From Deltaproteobacteria bacterium (GTDB lineage: Bacteria; Myxococcota_A; Polyangia; Polyangiales; JADJMO01), in the NCBI GenBank assembly GCA_025363655.1, contig JANYDK010000147.1, positions 62,001-126,000 on the forward strand: DNA of 64,000 nucleotides, written 5' to 3'. Shown here piece by piece: positions 1 to 10,302 of the stretch. The translations under genes were made by a program, and so were the position numbers. Under the pieces are notes generated by a model, which saw nothing but the letters and a program-made list of their open reading frames with translations, was not told the DNA's origin and made no database searches. The stretch's first letter is position 1, and the number at the start of each line of letters is the position of its first letter.

Positions 1-1
1 G

Positions 2-364
2 GCGTACCCGTCGGGCGCCTTGCAGACGACCGTCCGCGACATGGGGCGCTTCCTCGCGGCGTTCTCCCACGAGGGCAAGCTCGACGGCGCACGCATCCTC
101 GCGGCGGCGACGGTCTCCGAGATGCAGAAGCCGCAAGCGGGCCCTGCCGGCGACGAAGGCTACGGGCTCATCTGGTATCGGCAGAAATGGGGCGACGCCG
201 AGCTCACCGGGCACAGCGGCTCCTACGACGGCTTCAACACCGAAATGTGGTTCCGGCCGGGCACGGGCGCTGGCGTCGTCTTCTTCGTCAACGCCGACGA
301 AATCGCCGAGGACGACAGCGAGGCCATCGTCACCCACCTCCTCGCTGAAGCCGACGCGCTCTAG
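2..364 (+). CDS. Serine hydrolase / class C beta-lactamase-like protein, C-terminal fragment
   Basis: The gene enters from the left edge; the open frame runs from base 2 with no start in the window, so about 120 C-terminal residues are visible. The opening residues AYPSGALQTTVRDMGRFL and the later HSGSYDGF box match the C-terminal half of the beta-lactamase/DD-peptidase (class C) fold, where the HxG-type box replaces the KTG triad and helps line the active site. The SxxK nucleophile would lie upstream and cannot be seen. These enzymes hydrolyse esters, amides or D-Ala peptides, and the substrate cannot be read from this piece. It is followed by a 57-base gap and a peroxiredoxin gene on the same strand. 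Family placement is good; the specific activity is unknown. Confidence 0.75.
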   Translation, partial: AYPSGALQTTVRDMGRFLAAFSHEGKLDGARILAAATVSEMQKPQAGPAGDEGYGLIWYRQKWGDAELTGHSGSYDGFNTEMWFRPGTGAGVVFFVNADEIAEDDSEAIVTHLLAEADAL

Positions 365-421
365 ACACGCATCGTCATTCTCGACCTTCCGTCATCCCAA
401 CCGAGAAAAAGAGGCCTCGCC

Positions 422-916
422 ATGATCGAAGTGGGTGCACGCATTCCCGACGCCACGCTGACCGAGTCGACCGAGTTCGGCGAGGCTTGTCCCGTCGCTC
501 CGACTGCGTTCTCGGTCGCGGAAGCCCTCGCCGGCAAACGCGTCGTCGTCTTCGGGCTCCCCGGCGCCTACACGCCGACCTGCTCGGCCAATCATGTGCC
601 CGGCTTCCTCGCCAACCTCGACGCGTTCAAGGCGAAGAAGGTGGACGAGGTTTGGTGCCTCTCGGTCAACGACGGCTACGTGATGGCCGCGTGGGGTCGC
701 GATCAACACGCCATCGGCAAGATTCGCTTCGTCGGTGACGGCACCGCCGACTTCACCAAGAAGCTCGGCCTGCAAATGGAACACCCCACCTTGGGCCTGC
801 GCTGCCGCCGCTTCTCGATGCTCGTCGACGACGGCGTGGTCAAGCACCTCAACGTCGAAGACGGCGGCAAGCTGACCATCAGCGACGCCGCCACCCTGCT
901 CGCGCAATTGGCCTAG
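422..916 (+). CDS. Peroxiredoxin, Prx5/AhpC-TSA family
   Basis: A 164-residue thiol peroxidase that should reduce H2O2 and organic peroxides in the cytoplasm. The peroxidatic cysteine is Cys54 in the Prx5-type motif PGAYTPTCS, followed by NHVPGF; length and motif fit the atypical 2-Cys Prx5 group. Further cysteines near residues 23, 79 and 107 could act as resolving cysteine, but which one does cannot be decided from sequence. There is no fused glutaredoxin domain, so the reductant must come from elsewhere. The ATG follows GAAAAAGAGG, a plausible ribosome binding site. It stands alone between the truncated hydrolase and an ATP-grasp gene. Confidence 0.93.
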   Translation: MIEVGARIPDATLTESTEFGEACPVAPTAFSVAEALAGKRVVVFGLPGAYTPTCSANHVPGFLANLDAFKAKKVDEVWCLSVNDGYVMAAWGRDQHAIGKIRFVGDGTADFTKKLGLQMEHPTLGLRCRRFSMLVDDGVVKHLNVEDGGKLTISDAATLLAQLA

Positions 917-1051
917 CGCACGATTGCCGCAGGGCCGGCGTGCACGTTCGCACGGGAAAACAAGATACTTCGGCAGTGGGGACGAACTCGCACCACCCGA
1001 ACGGACGATGAGCGCTCGAGGCCGGTCGAGCTGCTACCGTCGTGCGACTTC

Positions 1052-2347
1052 ATGAGGACCATGCCGCCGTTACCGACGGACTCCGCGCGCGCTCCCATCC
1101 TCCTCGCCAACGCCGACTTCTACGGCACTCTCGCCGCGACGCGCGCCTATGGCGAGCACGGCATCCCGGTGACCATCGCCGACCCGCGCATCTTGGCGCC
1201 GGCCCGTTGGTCGCAACACACGTCGCGCTTCGTCCACGCCCCGGCCATCGCCACCGGCGCGCGCTTCGTCGAATGGCTCCTCGACTTCGGCGCCCGCAAC
1301 CCCGGGCACGTCCTCCACCCGACGAGCGACGAGTTCACCTTCCTCGTCGCGCTCCATCGTGAAGAGCTCTCGCGCGTCTTCCACCTCGATCAGCCCGACG
1401 TCGGCACCGCGCTGCGCGTGCTCGACAAGAAGCGGCTCTATGCGCACGCCGCCGAAGCGGGCGTCCTCGTTCCTCCGACGTGGTTCCCCGAGAGCGATGC
1501 CGACATCGAACGCGCGCTCCGCGAAGCCGACGGGCCGCTCCTCATCAAGCCGCGATCGCAGGTGTTGCACCACAGCAAATCGAAGGGACGCGTCGTCCCC
1601 GAGCCCGACCAGCTCGTCGCCGCCTATCGCAAATTCGCGCGTGAAAACACCTATGGCGCCCCGCTGCGCGCGCTCGTCCCCGACATCGATCAGCCGATGT
1701 TGCAGCGCTACTACCCCGAAGCGGCGGAGGCGATTTACTCGATCGCCGGCTACGTCGGCCCCGGGGGTGATCAGTTCGCCGCGCTCGCCGCCTACAAGGT
1801 GCTGCAAAGGCCGCGCAACCTCGGCATCGGACTCTGCTTCGAGGCCGCCACGCTCGACGCCGAGCTCGCCGACGGCATCCGTCGCACGTGCGTCGCCATG
1901 GGCTACCACGGCATGTTCCAGGTCGAGATGATTCGCGTCGAGGGGCGGCACATGCTCATCGACTTCAATCCGCGCTTCTACAACCAGCTCGCCCTCGACG
2001 TCGCCCGCGGGCTCCCCTTGCCGCTCATCGCCTATCACGCCGCGCTCGGCGATCGCGCAGAGGTCGAAAGGCTCCTCGCCTCCGTCCCGCCCGGCGACGA
2101 CAAGCGCGTCTTCTGCAGTCGCTTCGGGCTCGAGGTGCTGCTGGTGGCGCAGCGTGTGTCGGGGCGGATGTCGTCGGTCGAGGTCGAGCGCTGGCGGGCC
2201 TGGTATCGCGACAACGAATCGGAGGTCGTCGACGCCACCGCGAGCAAGGGCGACATGCTGCCCGCGGTGGTCGACGCCCTCGGACTGCTCTACGCCTATG
2301 CGCGTCATCCACGCTATTTTTTCCGATCGATCGTCCTCAATCGCTGA
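1052..2347 (+). CDS. ATP-grasp domain protein, carboxylate-amine ligase type
   Basis: A 431-residue cytoplasmic protein. The N-terminal third is a Rossmann-like pre-ATP-grasp region (ILLANADFYGTLAATRAYGE); the middle carries the ATP-binding segment around GPLLIKPRSQ; the C-terminal half holds the metal-binding motif IDFNPRFYNQL. This order is that of ATP-grasp ligases joining a carboxylate to an amine through an acyl phosphate, as in D-aspartate ligase-like and peptide-tailoring enzymes. No substrate can be assigned. An alternative start nine bases downstream (1061) has a GAGG placed very close to it. It is monocistronic here, with 139 bases before the regulator gene at 2487. Family assignment is firm, function open. 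Confidence 0.85.
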   Translation: MRTMPPLPTDSARAPILLANADFYGTLAATRAYGEHGIPVTIADPRILAPARWSQHTSRFVHAPAIATGARFVEWLLDFGARNPGHVLHPTSDEFTFLVALHREELSRVFHLDQPDVGTALRVLDKKRLYAHAAEAGVLVPPTWFPESDADIERALREADGPLLIKPRSQVLHHSKSKGRVVPEPDQLVAAYRKFARENTYGAPLRALVPDIDQPMLQRYYPEAAEAIYSIAGYVGPGGDQFAALAAYKVLQRPRNLGIGLCFEAATLDAELADGIRRTCVAMGYHGMFQVEMIRVEGRHMLIDFNPRFYNQLALDVARGLPLPLIAYHAALGDRAEVERLLASVPPGDDKRVFCSRFGLEVLLVAQRVSGRMSSVEVERWRAWYRDNESEVVDATASKGDMLPAVVDALGLLYAYARHPRYFFRSIVLNR

Positions 2348-2486
2348 GCGCGATGCGCGTTTGCATGGGCACTCTCCACGTGAGGTGCCGAAACGCATGC
2401 TCCGCTCGACGCGGGCGATGAAGCGTATGGACGCTGCCCCTCCTCCGCGCGCGGCGTGATTCATGCTTTCCTTCGCCGAGGAGCTC

Positions 2487-3839
2487 ATGAACGCCAAAGT
2501 CCGCGTGTTGGTCATCGACGACGACGTCAGCATTCGCAAGATGTTGCGCGTCTGCCTCGAAGCGGCTGGCTACGAGGTCACGTTGGCTTCGACGGGAGAG
2601 GCCGGCGTCTCTGCGGCGCGCAAGCAGCCTCCCGACGTCGTCCTCGTCGACTTGCGCCTCGGCGGCATGGACGGCCTCGCGGTGACGCGTCTCCTCGTCC
2701 AGGTGGTGCCGAGCGCGACGCTCATCCTCATGACCGCGTACGCCACCATCGACAACGCCGTCGATGCGATGCGCGCGGGCGCCGCCGACTACCTCCCGAA
2801 GCCGTTCAGCCCGGCGCAGGTGCTCCACGTCCTCGGCCGGGTCGCCTCGCAAGAGGGCATGAAGGCCGAGCTCGCCGAGCTCCGTCGCACGCGCGAACGA
2901 CGCGGCGTGGTCGATCTGCATTCGACGATGAACCCGGCGCTGAAGGAGGCCGTCGAGGTCGCCGAGCGCGCCGCCAAGACCGACGCCACCGTGCTCCTCT
3001 TCGGCGAGACCGGCACCGGCAAAGGCGTCCTCGCGCGTCACATCCACGCCAGCTCGTCGCGCGCGAGCCGTCCGTTCGTCACCGTCAACTGCGCGGTCGT
3101 CTCGCCGCAGCTGATCGAGAACGAGCTCTTCGGTCACGCCAAGGGCGCGTTCACCGGCGCCGACGGTGCGCGCGCGGGGTACGTCGAGGCCGCCAGCAAC
3201 GGTTCGCTCTTCATCGACGAGGTCGGCGATCTCCCGCGCGACGTCCAAGGCAAGCTGCTTCGGCTCCTCGAAGAGCGTGAATACGTGCGTGTCGGTGACA
3301 CCGAGCCCCGCTCCTCGGAGACGCGCATCATCGCCGCCACCCACCGTGATTTGCGCGCGGCGGTCAGCGCCGGGACGATGCGCGAAGATCTCTTCTATCG
3401 TCTCAACGTGGTGACGATTCGCGTGCCCTCGCTCCGCGATCGACGCGAGGACGTCCCGAGGCTCGCCGCGACGATGCTCGAGGGCCTCGTGAAGCAGCAG
3501 CGCCGCACGCCGCTCACCCTCACGCCGGCCGCCATCGCCGCGCTCGTCGCTTACGATTGGCCGGGCAACGTGCGTGAGCTCGGCAACGTCCTCGAGCGCG
3601 CCACCATTCTCGCGCGCAGTGACGAGGTGACGCCCGATCTCCTCCCCGAAGAGCTGCGCGGTCACCTCTCGACGAACCCTGCCGTCCCACCGCCGGAAGA
3701 TCAATCGCTCGACGCCGCCGAACGTCGTCACATCGCCGCCGTGCTCGCGCAGTATCCGCGGCTCGATCAGGCGGCGAAGGCGCTCGGCATCGACACCTCC
3801 ACGCTCTATCGCAAGCGAGATCGCTACGGGCTCAAATGA
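2487..3839 (+). CDS. NtrC-family sigma-54-dependent response regulator, AlgB-like
   Basis: A 450-residue transcription activator in three parts: receiver domain (1-120, phospho-acceptor Asp55, acidic pocket IDDD, conserved Lys in LPKPF), AAA+ ATPase (about 145-375, Walker A GETGTGKG near 173-180, GAFTGA sigma-54 contact loop near 220-225), and a C-terminal Fis-type helix-turn-helix ending DTSTLYRKRDRYGLK. The intact GAFTGA loop means it should open sigma-54 promoters. I chose the ATG at 2487 because GAGGAG precedes it and the receiver starts directly after; the in-frame ATG at 2463 lacks a ribosome binding site. It overlaps the sensor kinase by four bases, so the two form one unit. Its length and the kinase downstream resemble AlgB/KinB, an analogy only. 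Confidence 0.95.
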   Translation: MNAKVRVLVIDDDVSIRKMLRVCLEAAGYEVTLASTGEAGVSAARKQPPDVVLVDLRLGGMDGLAVTRLLVQVVPSATLILMTAYATIDNAVDAMRAGAADYLPKPFSPAQVLHVLGRVASQEGMKAELAELRRTRERRGVVDLHSTMNPALKEAVEVAERAAKTDATVLLFGETGTGKGVLARHIHASSSRASRPFVTVNCAVVSPQLIENELFGHAKGAFTGADGARAGYVEAASNGSLFIDEVGDLPRDVQGKLLRLLEEREYVRVGDTEPRSSETRIIAATHRDLRAAVSAGTMREDLFYRLNVVTIRVPSLRDRREDVPRLAATMLEGLVKQQRRTPLTLTPAAIAALVAYDWPGNVRELGNVLERATILARSDEVTPDLLPEELRGHLSTNPAVPPPEDQSLDAAERRHIAAVLAQYPRLDQAAKALGIDTSTLYRKRDRYGLK

Positions 3840-5683
3840 GCAGAGCCCGCGGCGGCTCGTCGATTCGTTCGCGTCTCCTCCGCGGCCTCGGCGTCCTCGT
3901 CGTCATTCTCGTGATCAGCGCCGCGGTGTCGTTCCTCGCCCTCCGGCGCCTCGGCGGCTCGGTCGGCCTCATTCTCCGTGAGAACTACGCCTCGGTCATC
4001 GCCTGTCAGGAGATGAACGAGGCCCTCGAGCGCCAGGACTCGGCCGCGCTCTTCGCCGCCACCGGCCACGACGATCTCGCGCGCCCCACCCTCCTCGAAC
4101 AGCGACGCGCCTTCGACGCCAGCTTCGCCCGCGAGGCCGCGAACATCACGATCCCCGGCGAAGGCGACACCGTGGCGCAAATTCGCGGCCTCTATGCGGA
4201 CTACCTGCTGCGCGTCGACGCGGTGCTCGCCATCCCCGGCCCGCCGCGGCTCGACGCGTACTTCAGCGATCTGCTCCCTCGCTTCCGCGCGCTGAAAGAG
4301 CGCATCGGCGCCGTCCTCCGCCTCAACCAGACGAACATGGAAGCGGCCGATCGCAACGCCCGCGACATCTCGCGCGTCACCCAATCGCTGGTGGCTGCGG
4401 TCAGCGCCGTCGCCATTCTCGTCGCCGCGTGGCTCTTCCTCTGGCTGACGCGCACCATCAGTCGCCCGCTCGAACAGCTCGCCGAACGCACGCGGGCGAT
4501 CGGCGAGGGCGACTTCGCGGGCAAGGTCGAAGGGAACGACGCGGTCGAGCTGGCGCAGCTCGCCGACGCCTTCAACCGCATGCTCGAGAAGCTCCGCGCC
4601 TACCGCGAGAGCTCGCTCGGGGAGCTTCTCGCGGCGCAACATTTGTCGCAGGCGACCGTCGAGGGCCTGGTCGATCCGGTCGTCGTCTTCGACCGTGAAG
4701 GTGGCGTGCTCCTCGCCAATCACTCGGCAAAAGAGACCTTCGGGCTCTCCCCGGCGAGCGCCGACGAGCTGCGCGAGAGCTCCGTCGAAATCCCCGAAGC
4801 GCTTCGACGCGCGCGCGACGACGTCCTCGCCACCGGCCAACCCGTCCTTCCCCAGAGCTTCGCCGAGTCGATGCCGTGGATCAGCGAGTCGGGCGCGACT
4901 CGTCACTTCCTCGTCCGCGCGGTGCCGCTCCGCAGCGAAGACGGCGCGGGGCCGACGGCAGTGGTCGTCGCCCAGGACGTCACCCGTTTCCGACGCATCG
5001 ACGAGCTGAAGAGCGACGTCGTCGCCACCGTCAGCCACGAGCTCAAGACCCCGCTGACCGCGCTGCGCCTGGCGACCCACATGCTCCTCGATCCGAGCAT
5101 CGGACCGCTCTCCGACGCGCACCGCTACATCGCCGAGACCGCGCGCGACGACACCGAGCGCCTCCGCGCCACCGTCGACGAGCTCCTCGATCTGGTGCGC
5201 ATCGAACGCGAAGCCGGCGCCCTCAGGCGCGATCGGGTCCCCGTCTCCACCATCCTCGAAGAGGTGCTCGAAGTGCACCAACCCATCGCCGACGGCAAGG
5301 ACGTGAAGTTGGCGATTGCCCCGAGCGATCCCGAGCTCGTCGCCTTCGCCGATCCCGAGAAGCTGAAAATCGTCCTCGCCAACTTGGTCTCCAACGCGAT
5401 TCGCCACACGCCTCCCGAAGGACGCGTCGAGCTCTCGGCCAAGGCCGATGACGACGAGGTCCGATTCATCGTCCACGACACCGGCGAAGGCATCGGCGAC
5501 GAAGATCTCCCACGCATCTTCGACCGTAATTTCCGTGGCGGCGCGGCCAAGGGTGACGGCCGACACGGCCTCGGTCTGGCCATCGCGCGCGAGATCGTCG
5601 AGCACCACGGCGGCTCCATCGAAGTGCGGAGCAAAGAAGCCGAGGGCAGCACCTTCACCGTGCACCTGCCTCTTTCGAAGTGA
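3836..5683 (+). CDS. Membrane sensor histidine kinase (HAMP-PAS-HisKA-HATPase), KinB-like
   Basis: A 615-residue partner of the sigma-54 regulator, joined by an ATGA overlap. Order: TM helix 16-36, a roughly 145-residue helical periplasmic sensor, TM 185-207, HAMP 208-260, PAS about 268-385, HisKA with phospho-accepting His401 in the motif SHELKTPLTAL, then HATPase to the C terminus with DTGEGIGDEDLP and the GLGLAIAREI box. All catalytic motifs are intact, so it should autophosphorylate and pass phosphate to Asp55 of the regulator. The layout is that of KinB-like kinases. The signal is unknown. The gene ends three bases from the convergent dipeptidase gene. Confidence 0.95.
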   Translation: MSRARGGSSIRSRLLRGLGVLVVILVISAAVSFLALRRLGGSVGLILRENYASVIACQEMNEALERQDSAALFAATGHDDLARPTLLEQRRAFDASFAREAANITIPGEGDTVAQIRGLYADYLLRVDAVLAIPGPPRLDAYFSDLLPRFRALKERIGAVLRLNQTNMEAADRNARDISRVTQSLVAAVSAVAILVAAWLFLWLTRTISRPLEQLAERTRAIGEGDFAGKVEGNDAVELAQLADAFNRMLEKLRAYRESSLGELLAAQHLSQATVEGLVDPVVVFDREGGVLLANHSAKETFGLSPASADELRESSVEIPEALRRARDDVLATGQPVLPQSFAESMPWISESGATRHFLVRAVPLRSEDGAGPTAVVVAQDVTRFRRIDELKSDVVATVSHELKTPLTALRLATHMLLDPSIGPLSDAHRYIAETARDDTERLRATVDELLDLVRIEREAGALRRDRVPVSTILEEVLEVHQPIADGKDVKLAIAPSDPELVAFADPEKLKIVLANLVSNAIRHTPPEGRVELSAKADDDEVRFIVHDTGEGIGDEDLPRIFDRNFRGGAAKGDGRHGLGLAIAREIVEHHGGSIEVRSKEAEGSTFTVHLPLSK

Positions 5684-5686
5684 GAC

Positions 5687-6901
<1,215 letters not shown>

Positions 6902-6949
6902 CGCTGACGCTCTTCCCTCGCGGGCTCGCCTCTGCGAGAACCCGCGACG

Positions 6950-7273
6950 ATGAACGCGATGACCGCGCTGAAGGACCTGATCCCCCAACTGACGAAGATG
7001 ATGCTGCTCGCGGCGCTCATCATGTCGCTCTTCCCAGCCACCGTCTGTGTCCAGGTCGGATTCGCGGTCGATAACTACCTTCTGCAGAAGCCCCACCCGA
7101 GCGCGATCCTCGGACGCGTCTATCGGGTGCTCAACCGAATGATCTTGGCGCTCTCGCTGGCCTATCTCCTGCTGGCGCTCGTCGGCATCGTCATCGCCGC
7201 GCGGAAGGTCCTCTTCGAGCCCAAGCCGCAAAGCATGACGGTTCCCGAAGGTTGGCAGTCGGCGCCGCAATGA
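6950..7273 (+). CDS. Small membrane protein of unknown function
   Basis: A 107-residue protein I do not recognise. It has two clear hydrophobic helices, about residues 16-36 (MMLLAALIMSLFPATVCVQVGF) and 63-84 (MILALSLAYLLLALVGIVIAA), joined by a short polar loop with Lys and Arg, and a soluble tail ending in VPEGWQSAPQ. It is divergent from the dipeptidase, with only 48 bases between the two starts, so they may share a control region. The ribosome binding site is poor. GC bias and codon use match the neighbours, so it is probably a real gene, but no function is offered. Confidence 0.65.
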   Translation: MNAMTALKDLIPQLTKMMLLAALIMSLFPATVCVQVGFAVDNYLLQKPHPSAILGRVYRVLNRMILALSLAYLLLALVGIVIAARKVLFEPKPQSMTVPEGWQSAPQ

Positions 7274-7277
7274 GCTT

Positions 7278-7318
7278 CGGCAACCGAGCGGAGCCAGATG
7301 GACCGACGCGGCCAAAGT
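7278..7318. repeat. Dispersed intergenic repeat, copy A
   Basis: This 41-base element starts five bases after the stop codon of the small membrane protein. It matches 10303-10342 with two mismatches and one single-base gap. It begins CGGCAACCGAGCGGAGC and ends GCGGCCAAAGT. Both copies lie directly behind a stop codon on the same strand, which suggests a mobile or structured RNA-level element rather than chance. Confidence 0.85.
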
Positions 7319-7428
7319 CGGCAGGCGTCCAGCAGCGCGCAACACTGCAGAACCGGCGAAATCCTTGCGAAACTGCCCCGGTTTGCTAACACCCGCCTCC
7401 ATCGCGCCACCAGCACCAGGAGAATTCG

Positions 7429-8343
7429 ATGCTCTACCTAGGTAACAAAAATCTCCCGCTCAACCTCGACACCGCCAAGCGCATCGCCAATCGGCTCAAG
7501 CGCGAGGTGATGTTGCGCGGTCCCTTCCGCGTCCTCACGCAGCGCCTCTACGAGGCCGAGCTCGCAGCGCACGCGAAGAGCCTCCCGCGCCTCGCCGACG
7601 CCGACATGGATCTCGTCGACGACTTGCGAAAGAACGGCGTCATCCAGCGTCCGCTCGCCTCGCTCGGCATCCCCGGCACCGACGCGCTCTTTTCGGCCTT
7701 CGAGACGCTGGTGCCCGAGCTCCGCGCGTTGCCGGTGAAGGACAACAACGCTCCGCGCCTGCCCATCTCGCGCCTCCTCGAGCTCCCCGAAATCTACTTG
7801 TTCGGCCTCGATTCGCGCCTCCTCGACATCGTCGAACGCTACGTCGGTCTGCCGGTGCACTACCACGGCGCCGATCTCCGGCGCGAGGTCGCCGACGGCA
7901 AGGCCACCGACGTCCGTCAGTGGCACGTCGATGCCGAAGATCACCGCATGTTCAAGATCATCGCCTACCTCAACGACGTCACCGAGGTCGGCGGCCCGTT
8001 CGAGTACATGACGCGCGAGCGCACCCAGCGCGCCTGCCGCGATCTCCACTACGTCTCCGGCTTCGTCACCGACGAGCGCATGGAAGGCGTGGCCCCGAAG
8101 ACCGACTGGAAGATGGCGATCGGCCCGCGATACGTCGGCAACATCGCCGACACCTGCGCGGTCTTCCATCGCGCGAAGCCCCCCGTGAAGGTCGATCGTT
8201 ACTCGGTCACGTTCTCGTGGCTCTCGCGCAAACCGATGAAGACCTACGCCTCGATGCCGATGCCGCAAGCGAAGTACGACGAGCTGATGAACAAGCTCTC
8301 GCCGCGTCAGCGCGCCTGCGTGCCGCCGCGCACGCCGGTGTGA
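7429..8343 (+). CDS. Fe(II)/2-oxoglutarate dioxygenase, phytanoyl-CoA hydroxylase (PhyH)-like
   Basis: A 304-residue cytoplasmic oxygenase. The iron-binding HxD pair is His166 and Asp168 in the stretch WHVDAEDHRMFKIIAYLNDV, which is also the family's most typical segment; the distal His is probably His247 in AVFHRAKPP, with Arg257 placed to bind 2-oxoglutarate. Members hydroxylate lipids, amino acids or natural products, and the substrate cannot be inferred. The ATG follows AGGAGAATTCG, a strong ribosome binding site. The stop is one base from the GTG start of argS, so the two are co-transcribed. The link to arginyl-tRNA synthetase looks like operon packing rather than shared function. Confidence 0.85.
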   Translation: MLYLGNKNLPLNLDTAKRIANRLKREVMLRGPFRVLTQRLYEAELAAHAKSLPRLADADMDLVDDLRKNGVIQRPLASLGIPGTDALFSAFETLVPELRALPVKDNNAPRLPISRLLELPEIYLFGLDSRLLDIVERYVGLPVHYHGADLRREVADGKATDVRQWHVDAEDHRMFKIIAYLNDVTEVGGPFEYMTRERTQRACRDLHYVSGFVTDERMEGVAPKTDWKMAIGPRYVGNIADTCAVFHRAKPPVKVDRYSVTFSWLSRKPMKTYASMPMPQAKYDELMNKLSPRQRACVPPRTPV

Positions 8344-8344
8344 A

Positions 8345-10300
8345 GTGGCCTCTCCGTACGCCAAGCTCCGTCACGCGCTCGTCGTCTCCGCCGCGAAGGC
8401 CGTCGGGCTCTCGGGAGACGAGCTCACTGCCGCGCTCGTCTCGCAGGTCCGCGTCCCTGAAATGGGCCGCGGTGACCTCGCGTTGCCCTGCTTCGATTTG
8501 GCCAAGCGCGTGAAGCTGGCGCCCCCCGAGGCCGCCCGTCGCATCGCTGGAGTCCTACAAGAAGAAGCCATCTACGAGCGCGTCGACGCCGTCGGGCCGT
8601 ACATCAACGTCATCGTCACCGCGAGGCACCTCGCCGAATCGATCGTCCCCGCCGCGCGAACGCCAGGCTACGGCCGCGACGAAGCCGGTGCGGGAAAGAC
8701 GGTGGTCCTCGACTTCTCGTCTCCCAACATCGCCAAGCCTCTCGCCTTCCATCACATCCGCTCGACCGTGATCGGCGCGGCCCTCGGCCGGCTCCACGCG
8801 GCGCGCGGCTGGCGGGTCATCGCGCTCAACTACCTGGGCGATTGGGGCAAGCAGTTCGGTCTCCTCGCGAGCGCCTGGAAGCGCCTCGGTGATCCCGCGC
8901 GTCGCGGCGACGCCAAGCACCTCGTCGAGGTCTACGTCGAGGCCAACCGCGAGGCCGACGTCGAACGTCACCGCGCTGCCATCGCCGCGCCGGTCGAAGC
9001 CCGTACGCTCCTCGAACAGCTCACGGCCGCCCGCCACGAGCTCGCCGCCGCGTCCGATGTTGCAGCGCGAAAGAAGCTCGAATCGAAGGTCAAAGGCCTC
9101 CAGCGCAAGGCTCCCGAAGGCTCCGAAGCCGCCGTCGCCACGTACCTCGCTGGCCTCGACGGGCAGGCCCGTGCCGCCACCGAAGAGCTTCCCGCCGCCG
9201 AAGCACGCGATCGCGAGGCGCGTCTCTACCTCAAGCGCATGGAAGAGGGCGACGTGGAAGCCCTCGCCGAGTGGCGTGAGTTTCGCGAGACGAGCATCGC
9301 CGACTTCCTCCGCATCTATTCACGCATGGGCATCGAGTTCTTCGCGCTCGAAGGCGAGAGTCGCTACAGCGACGTCCTCGCCGCCACCATCGCGCGCGTG
9401 GCCGAAAAACCAGGCGTTCGTCGCGACGATGGCGCGCTGGTGGTCGACCTCCCGGAGGAGCCGGGACAGCCGCCCGTCCTCCTCGAGACGCGCGACGGCA
9501 CCACCCTCTACGTCACCCGCGACATCGCCGCTGCCATCGATCGTCACCAGCGCTTCGCCTTCGAGCGCTCGCTCTACGTCATCGCCCAAGACCAGGCGCT
9601 CCACGTCAGCCAGCTGAAGAAGACGCTCTCGGCGATGGGGCTCTCCTTCGCGGACAAGATGACCCACGTCGCCTTCGGTCGCATCCACGGCATGAGCACG
9701 CGCCGCGGCAACGTCGTCTTCCTCGACGAGGTGCTCGACGAAGCCGTCGCCAAGGCACGCGAGCTCTGCGAAGCGAGCGAAGCCCTCGACGCCACCCGCA
9801 CGGCCGAGACCGCCGAGACCATCGGCGTTGGCGCCATCGTCTTCGGCGACCTCAAGAACCTCCGCGCGAGCGACTACACCTTCAAGCTCGAAGACATCAT
9901 CAACTTCGACGGCCACACCGGCCCCTACGTCCAATTCACGCACGCGCGCCTCGCGAGCATCCTCCGTAAATCCGAGGGAATTCCTCGCCAAGAGGCCGTC
10001 GACATCGGTCTCCTCGGCACGCCCGAAGAGCGCGCGGTCATGCTCGCGCTGGCACGCTTTCCCGACGCGGTCGCCGACGCCTGCGAGGCCTTCGAACCTT
10101 CGCTCCTCACGCGCTGCGTGCTCGAGGTCGCACAGTGCACGAGCAGCTGGCTCAGCAGCGGAAACCAAGATCGCAGCAAGCGTGTCCTCGTCGACGACCT
10201 CGCCCTCCGCGGCGCGCGGCTCCACCTCGTCTCTGCCGTCCATTCCACGCTCGCCGCTGGCCTCGCGCTCCTCGGCGTCCGCGCGCCGGACGCGATGTAG
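8345..10300 (+). CDS. argS: Arginyl-tRNA synthetase
   Basis: A 651-residue class I synthetase that charges tRNA-Arg. It has the N-terminal Add1 region (1-115), the catalytic signature SSPNIAKPLAFHHIRST (125-141, the HIGH-type motif), the MSTRRGNV segment in place of KMSKS, and the C-terminal anticodon-binding domain with FDGHTGPYVQFTHARL. The start is GTG, one base after the oxygenase stop. A helical insertion around residues 205-290, rich in Ala, Glu and Lys, makes the protein longer than most bacterial ArgRS (about 550-590). It is the only obvious housekeeping gene in this part of the window. Confidence 0.97.
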   Translation: MASPYAKLRHALVVSAAKAVGLSGDELTAALVSQVRVPEMGRGDLALPCFDLAKRVKLAPPEAARRIAGVLQEEAIYERVDAVGPYINVIVTARHLAESIVPAARTPGYGRDEAGAGKTVVLDFSSPNIAKPLAFHHIRSTVIGAALGRLHAARGWRVIALNYLGDWGKQFGLLASAWKRLGDPARRGDAKHLVEVYVEANREADVERHRAAIAAPVEARTLLEQLTAARHELAAASDVAARKKLESKVKGLQRKAPEGSEAAVATYLAGLDGQARAATEELPAAEARDREARLYLKRMEEGDVEALAEWREFRETSIADFLRIYSRMGIEFFALEGESRYSDVLAATIARVAEKPGVRRDDGALVVDLPEEPGQPPVLLETRDGTTLYVTRDIAAAIDRHQRFAFERSLYVIAQDQALHVSQLKKTLSAMGLSFADKMTHVAFGRIHGMSTRRGNVVFLDEVLDEAVAKARELCEASEALDATRTAETAETIGVGAIVFGDLKNLRASDYTFKLEDIINFDGHTGPYVQFTHARLASILRKSEGIPRQEAVDIGLLGTPEERAVMLALARFPDAVADACEAFEPSLLTRCVLEVAQCTSSWLSSGNQDRSKRVLVDDLALRGARLHLVSAVHSTLAAGLALLGVRAPDAM

Positions 10301-10302
10301 CT

